A stretch of 31,158 bases of DNA from a virus: the IMG/VR virus record IMGVR_UViG_3300035698_003452, positions 1 to 31,158 of that record. One strand, written 5' to 3'. Numbering within the stretch: the stretch's first letter is position 1; the number at the start of each line of letters is the position of its first letter. The notes beneath the pieces are model-generated. The model saw nothing but the letters and a program-made list of their open reading frames with translations, made no database searches and was not told where the DNA came from. Below are positions 27,864 to 31,158 of this stretch, in pieces. Both the position numbers and the translations under genes were made by a program.

Positions 27864-29327
27864 ATGAAGCGATTGGGATTAGTGGTTGCAGTGCTGTTGG
27901 CAGTAGTGGCAGGTGTGTACGCGGTTGATATTGACCATACGTTCACGCCTACAGCGGTCCCTCAGCGGGGACTGGTCTACATGAAGGATGTGGACTTCAC
28001 GACTACGCAGAATATCGACGTGAACCTGCCGAATAACCACAAGTACGTGGTTGAGGGTGTGTACGTTCGGTCCTCTGCTGTCACTACGCTTTCAGCCGGG
28101 GCGGTGGTGGCGATCAATGAAGTGACTTCGGCGGGTGCGGCGGTGCAAACCGTTATGCCTGCTGTGACGTTGCCGAGTACGGATGCCACGGGTGACATGC
28201 ATGACCTTGGCCCCCTTACTGAAGGGCAGGATGTGCCTGGGTTTGTCTCACTGCGTGATGTGGCTACGGCGGGTACGGACCAGCTGCACGCACAGGTGGC
28301 CGGGTTGACGAATACCGCTACGGTGGCGATCACCTCGGGTATTACGAATCCGGCTACTCCGCGCAACCTTGTCATCACGTTTACGGATGCGGCAAGCGAT
28401 GACCTTGCGGGTACCGTTACTGTGGTTGGTACTGATTGGTCCGGGCGTGCGGTGACCGAGGCTACTACCATTGTCACGGGCACGGTGAGCTACGTGGGTA
28501 GTCAGGTATTCAGGACGGTTACCAGTGTCTCCCGTGCTATGGGAGCTACGGGCGCGGCGGGTGACACGATGGACCTTGGCTATGGCGTAAAGCTCGGCCT
28601 TCCCTTCAACCCGGAAACGCAAGGCGGTCTCGCAGTTGACAAGGTTGAGGTGTATACTTCTGCATCGACTATCGCGTTGACCGAGAGTACGGCAGCAGTT
28701 ACTAACTTCGCGTTGCTTAGTACTACGATTACGAACTATACGTATTCGGGTGACACGATTACTAACTTCGCGTTGCTTAGTACTACGATTACGAACTATA
28801 CGTATTCGGGCAGCACGATTACCAACTATACGTATTCCAGCTCTACCATTACGACTGTGGTGGATACTGCTACGAATACGTATAGCGTGATTATTAGCAC
28901 CCCTGTAACTACCAACTCGTATACGGTGTGGCCTAGCACTGCGACGGCTACCAATACGTACGTTATATATACTAATGCTGCGGCTACAGCAGTGTCAGTA
29001 TTGACAAGTACGGCTACTGCTACCAATGCGTATGTTATATATACTAATGTTGCGGGTACAGCAGTGTCAGTATGGACTAACGCCACTGCGGCAGCTACGG
29101 TTGGGACTCGTGCGTATGAGGCGGCGGGTGCCGTTGACACTACGTATGGCTCGTTCACTGCTACGACTGCGCCGAATGCAGCACGCTCGTATGGTGTGTA
29201 CTACAGCCTCACCGGACCTGCACGGGCAGACGGCATTGACGGATCGAACCTGCTGCGCTTCGGCATCACCGGGAGCACGGCCACGAACGATACCAAGGAT
29301 GTGATAATGCGCGTGCTAGCGTACTAG
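27864..29327 (+). CDS. Secreted, Thr/Ser/Ala-rich repeat protein, fibre-like
   Basis: This 487-residue protein starts with a classical Sec signal peptide (MKRLGLVVAVLLAVVAGVYA, cleavage after AYA). The mature part has beta-rich Thr/Val/Ala sequence and a region of near-identical repeats: TNFALLSTTITNYTYSG twice plus shorter variants (about residues 279-326), then two NxYVIYTNxAxTAVSV units. The C terminus (about 410-487) is a compact domain (YGVYYSLTGPARADGIDGSNLLRFG). A signal peptide is odd beside a capsid gene. It may be a surface-exposed or exported protein, a decoration fibre, or a gene acquired from the host. No family is recognised. Confidence 0.65.
   Translation: MKRLGLVVAVLLAVVAGVYAVDIDHTFTPTAVPQRGLVYMKDVDFTTTQNIDVNLPNNHKYVVEGVYVRSSAVTTLSAGAVVAINEVTSAGAAVQTVMPAVTLPSTDATGDMHDLGPLTEGQDVPGFVSLRDVATAGTDQLHAQVAGLTNTATVAITSGITNPATPRNLVITFTDAASDDLAGTVTVVGTDWSGRAVTEATTIVTGTVSYVGSQVFRTVTSVSRAMGATGAAGDTMDLGYGVKLGLPFNPETQGGLAVDKVEVYTSASTIALTESTAAVTNFALLSTTITNYTYSGDTITNFALLSTTITNYTYSGSTITNYTYSSSTITTVVDTATNTYSVIISTPVTTNSYTVWPSTATATNTYVIYTNAAATAVSVLTSTATATNAYVIYTNVAGTAVSVWTNATAAATVGTRAYEAAGAVDTTYGSFTATTAPNAARSYGVYYSLTGPARADGIDGSNLLRFGITGSTATNDTKDVIMRVLAY
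28701..28820 (+). repeat. Tandem 60-bp repeat in the fibre-like gene
   Basis: Bases 28701-28750 recur exactly at 28761-28810, and a partial third unit follows. The 60-bp period keeps frame and adds 20 residues per unit. The near-identity suggests recent expansion or slippage. Confidence 0.9.
28947..29078 (+). repeat. Second tandem repeat, 72-bp period
   Basis: The block from 28947 recurs from 29019 with a few substitutions, encoding NxYVIYTNxAxTAVSV twice. It is older than the 60-bp repeat because more changes have accumulated. Confidence 0.8.
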
Positions 29328-29340
29328 CATCCGGCAACTA

Positions 29341-29356
29341 GCCAGAGTTCTCTGGC
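29341..29356. other. Perfect short inverted repeat
   Basis: GCCAGAG-TT-CTCTGGC lies 14 bp after the stop of the fibre-like gene, just before a strong terminator. It may be a weak first stem of a double terminator or a protein site. Confidence 0.5.
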
Positions 29357-29361
29357 AAATG

Positions 29362-29397
29362 GGCCTCACTGGAATAACTCCGGTGGGGCCTATTTTT
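29362..29397 (+). terminator. Rho-independent terminator after the fibre-like gene
   Basis: A 12-bp stem (29362-29373 with 29379-29390, two G-U pairs) has loop ATAAC and is followed by TATTTTT. It closes the structural block. Confidence 0.85.
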
Positions 29398-29584
29398 GTG
29401 TAAGCAAGTTGTGTGCCGACAAAAAATCTATTTTATCTTTTAAGGTGTACAAAGCACCACGGAGGGGGGTCAAACGTCCTCACGGGGCTGTGAGGGGCCT
29501 TTACGGATGGCACATTTGGGCCTTTTGGGCCTTTTTGGCTGAAAAAGATTACGGCTCACAGGGCTGTACCCAAGGTCAAACTTT

Positions 29585-29600
29585 TGGCATACTTCCTGCT
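29585..29600 (+). promoter_or_regulatory. Sigma-54-like -24/-12 element in module 3
   Basis: TGGCATACTTCCTGCT keeps GG (29586-29587) and GC (29598-29599) exactly 10 bp apart although the bases between differ from modules 1 and 2. That conservation pattern is the main argument for function. Confidence 0.4.
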
Positions 29601-29652
29601 ACGCGCACGCTCGCACTGCGCGGTAATACGGTGTCGGTGGGGGCGTGAGATG

Positions 29653-29669
29653 TTTGAAAAAACTTCAAA
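29653..29669. promoter_or_regulatory. Dispersed palindrome, copy 14
   Basis: TTTGAAAAAACTTCAAA is an exact copy, 7 bp before the -35 at 29677. Confidence 0.8.
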
Positions 29670-29676
29670 ATAATCG

Positions 29677-29705
29677 TTGACACAAAATTGGGAGTGTGTT
29701 TTACT
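29677..29705 (+). promoter_or_regulatory. Sigma-70-type promoter (type A), third copy
   Basis: TTGACA (29677-29682), a 17-bp spacer and TTTACT (29700-29705). Most of the spacer matches the copy at 3893. It should drive the small-gene block from 29747. Confidence 0.75.
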
Positions 29706-29746
29706 TGTACTAGAATGAGAGCAACAGAGCAACGGAGGGACAGAGG

Positions 29747-30136
29747 ATGACACTGGTACAGCAACTTCAGAGTGGCGTCGAGAGGAGGTGGCACAAGGGC
29801 CAAGTGTCCTATTATGCGGACAGCAAGGAATCACTTGTTGAATTTGGCGAGCCGTACGTGGCTGGCCTCAACCGCACATGGCCGAATCGTAGCACGGTGA
29901 GCTGGACGGTTCAGGTGGTGAAGGGTATTCCCACCCCGGTCAGAGTTGAGAATGTGGGTGAGTCGATGGTCGTGGGTGTGGTGAGTTGGTCACGGCTTAG
30001 TCAGGCGTGGAAGTTGAGAGTTGAGTTGGTCCCCACGAGTACCGCCCTTGCCCTTACCCATGTTATTACTAGTCACGAGTGGGACAAGCTTATCGGGCTG
30101 AAAGACGACTTGGGCAACAGTCTTTCCAACAAATAG
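29747..30136 (+). CDS. Hypothetical protein, first gene after module 3
   Basis: This 129-residue protein is not recognised. ATG 29747 follows GGAGGGACAGAGG. The sequence is mixed, with a beta-rich middle (STVSWTVQVVKGIPTPVRVENVGESMVVGVVSW) and a helical end (HEWDKLIGLKDDL). Its position matches that of 2923-3165 and 3965-4693, the other genes served by type A promoters, but the proteins are unrelated. Confidence 0.6.
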   Translation: MTLVQQLQSGVERRWHKGQVSYYADSKESLVEFGEPYVAGLNRTWPNRSTVSWTVQVVKGIPTPVRVENVGESMVVGVVSWSRLSQAWKLRVELVPTSTALALTHVITSHEWDKLIGLKDDLGNSLSNK

Positions 30137-30147
30137 GAGGGTGAGCT

Positions 30148-30462
30148 ATGAAGACCACACTACGAGCAAAGCCGGGCGGCCAAGACAATCATGTGTCAGC
30201 AAGCAAGGCATTCGGAGGACAACTCGTGAAAACAGAATATCAGTACATTCGATTTGACGACTACAGCAATACCAAGCAGAAGACGGGCCGTTGGATGTGC
30301 GTGAATCGCATACACGGGTCGTTTCTCGGGGAAGTGAAGTGGTATCCAGGATGGCGGCAATACTGCTTTGAGCCGGTCGGTCACGCCGTGTTCAGCAAAG
30401 GATGTATGGACGACATTAGCGATTTCATCCGGCAACTGATAGACGCCAGGAAGCGAGGGTGA
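30148..30462 (+). CDS. Conserved-looking phage protein of unknown function
   Basis: This 104-residue protein has a compact domain: RFDDYSNTKQKTGRWMCVN, then GSFLGEVKWYPGWRQYCFEP, then GCMDDISDFIRQLI. Such a W-x-V-x-N ... LGxVKWYxxWRQYxF ... CxxDIxxFI layout recurs in many phage and bacterial small proteins without a known role. A basic tail (N-terminal 25 residues) precedes it. The ribosome site is AGGAGGGTGAGCT. Confidence 0.65.
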   Translation: MKTTLRAKPGGQDNHVSASKAFGGQLVKTEYQYIRFDDYSNTKQKTGRWMCVNRIHGSFLGEVKWYPGWRQYCFEPVGHAVFSKGCMDDISDFIRQLIDARKRG

Positions 30463-30463
30463 C

Positions 30464-30607
30464 ATGCCGAACATCAAGGTAACGCTCAAGTCAGGATACG
30501 TGTTTGAAATCGAAGACCGGGGCGCGCCACCGTTCCGCTTTGCCCGTATGACCTTATTCACGATGAGAGGTCTACTGCGTGGATTGGTGGCTGGTCTGAC
30601 CGCATGA
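30464..30607 (+). CDS. Short frame, possibly a frameshifted longer gene
   Basis: From ATG 30464 the frame gives MPNIKVTLKSGYVFEIEDRG and ends at 30607 (47 residues). From about 30548 another frame gives YDLIHDERSTAWIGGWSDR and MIDDISNALLG, which looks more protein-like and is open to 30729. A minus-one shift or a missing base near 30545 would join them into about 88 residues. The region may therefore be a damaged gene or contain a sequence error. Confidence 0.4.
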   Translation: MPNIKVTLKSGYVFEIEDRGAPPFRFARMTLFTMRGLLRGLVAGLTA

Positions 30608-30652
30608 TTGATGATATTTCCAACGCCTTGTTGGGTAGAAATGGAGAGCGAC

Positions 30653-30904
30653 ATGGATGTGACGAGAGAGAGTCAAGAAATGGCCTACGCTGCCCGAAAG
30701 ATGGACTCATACACGGCGGCGGCAGGTGAACGTGCCGCGAGCCTGTTGTCGTCTGCTATACGGATGTGCGGCAACGACGAGAAGGCGGCACAACTGGCCG
30801 CCGCTGCGGATGTGTTTAGCAAACGGTGTATCCAGGCTTCGAGCGCCGAAGAACGCTATATGCCCAACGCTGGAGTTGACCGGCAGGAGGAAGCGAAACA
30901 ATGA
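30653..30904 (+). CDS. Hypothetical helical protein
   Basis: This protein has 83 residues from ATG 30653 (GGAGAGCGAC upstream). ATG 30641 is an alternative start. It is Ala-rich and helical (AGERAASLLSSAIRMCGNDEKAAQLAAAADVF) and of unknown function. It ends in an ATGA overlap with the next gene. Confidence 0.55.
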   Translation: MDVTRESQEMAYAARKMDSYTAAAGERAASLLSSAIRMCGNDEKAAQLAAAADVFSKRCIQASSAEERYMPNAGVDRQEEAKQ

Positions 30905-31158
30905 AATGCTTTGCGTGTGACACTGAGCCGTCGGAGAAAACAAGGACGTGTGAATGCGGGGGAACGCGGCTTCCTTCTGTACGGTCGGACGATTTGTTCG
31001 ATGTTCTGGTTGCCATCGTGAACACGGCGCAACTGAACCCCGACCGCTGCATGGCCGACGTGTGCAACGACAATTTCGCTGTGCGCGGGATCAGCCTTCG
31101 CGCAGCGATGACTGGAGATGAGAATACGCCGCTGAGGATAGAGAGTACATCGAACAGC
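30901..31158 (+). CDS. Zinc-finger-like protein, cut by the window end
   Basis: The frame is open for 86 codons to the last base. The N terminus MKCFACDTEPSEKTRTCECGGTRLP has CxxC and CxC pairs, likely one Zn site. A helical part (DDLFDVLVAIVNTAQ) follows. The ATGA overlap and AGGAGG upstream fix the start. Its true length and function are not visible. Confidence 0.6.
   Translation, partial: MKCFACDTEPSEKTRTCECGGTRLPSVRSDDLFDVLVAIVNTAQLNPDRCMADVCNDNFAVRGISLRAAMTGDENTPLRIESTSNS

Larger units (their letters stand above)
29413..29705 (+). repeat. Intergenic regulatory module, copy 3
   Basis: GTGCCGAC, the A/T-rich run, GGTGT-ACAAA-GCACC and CACGGAGGGGGGTC form the conserved core. After the diverged T-rich middle come the GG-N10-GC element at 29586-29599, a GC-rich stretch similar to module 1 (CCTGCTAYGCGC ... 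GYGCGGTA), the palindrome and the type A promoter. Together with the terminator at 29362 it fills the 419-bp gap between genes. Confidence 0.8.

Noticed and set aside
1-31158. CRISPR array or insertion sequence
   Set aside because: The repeats found are either widely dispersed palindromes or three distant modules. No regular spacers, transposase or terminal inverted repeats are visible.

Overview
This window looks like one arm of a tailed double-stranded DNA phage or prophage. Every gene I can support lies on the + strand. Genes are packed with ATGA or GTGA overlaps, and there is a complete HK97-type head module: terminase small and large subunits, portal, MuF-like minor head protein, prohead protease and major capsid protein. 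The host cannot be named. Sigma-70-type promoters (TTGACA / TATAAT-like), GGAGG-type ribosome sites, a lipoprotein signal and a Sec signal peptide are compatible with a Gram-negative or other diderm bacterium. I see no integrase, repressor, tRNA, tape measure or tail tube gene, so part of the genome lies outside the window.

Layout. (1) 39-2619: a secreted Asp-box lipoprotein, a coiled-coil plus membrane-helix protein and a DUF1353 protein. (2) 2620-2922: the first copy of a repeated intergenic module. (3) 2923-10298: many small, mostly unrecognised genes, with a sliding-clamp-like protein (5234-6199), several small cysteine-rich, probably metal-binding proteins and a MazG-like pyrophosphohydrolase (9401-9763). 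(4) 10492-16899: an accessory cassette with a pyruvoyl-dependent arginine decarboxylase, an IbrA-like PP-loop/PAPS-reductase-family protein, an IbrB-like ParB-domain protein, a DPPW DNA methyltransferase, two glycosyltransferase-like proteins, a frameshifted GNAT acetyltransferase and two tandem ParB-domain paralogues. (5) 16961-27781: packaging and head genes, interrupted after the terminase by the second intergenic module. (6) 27864-29327: a signal-peptide-bearing, repeat-rich, fibre-like protein, then terminator-like hairpins and the third module. (7) 29747-31158: a new block of small genes, the last cut by the window end.

The most striking unexplained structure is a dispersed 17-bp palindrome, consensus TTTGAA-N5-TTCAAA. 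I count 14 copies spread over the whole window. Some sit just upstream of near-identical promoters, one abuts a perfect TATAAT, several sit beside ribosome sites, and several lie inside genes, always in the same reading frame, or supply a stop codon. Three copies lie at the 3' end of a repeated intergenic module that also carries a GG-N10-GC signature resembling a sigma-54 promoter. Together these look like a phage-wide regulatory or DNA-organising network.

The second point of interest is the accessory cassette. An agmatine-forming enzyme, a PP-loop enzyme, ParB-domain proteins, a methyltransferase and two sugar-transferase-like proteins in one translationally coupled run suggest nucleic-acid (perhaps DNA) hypermodification. 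That function is inferred from context only.
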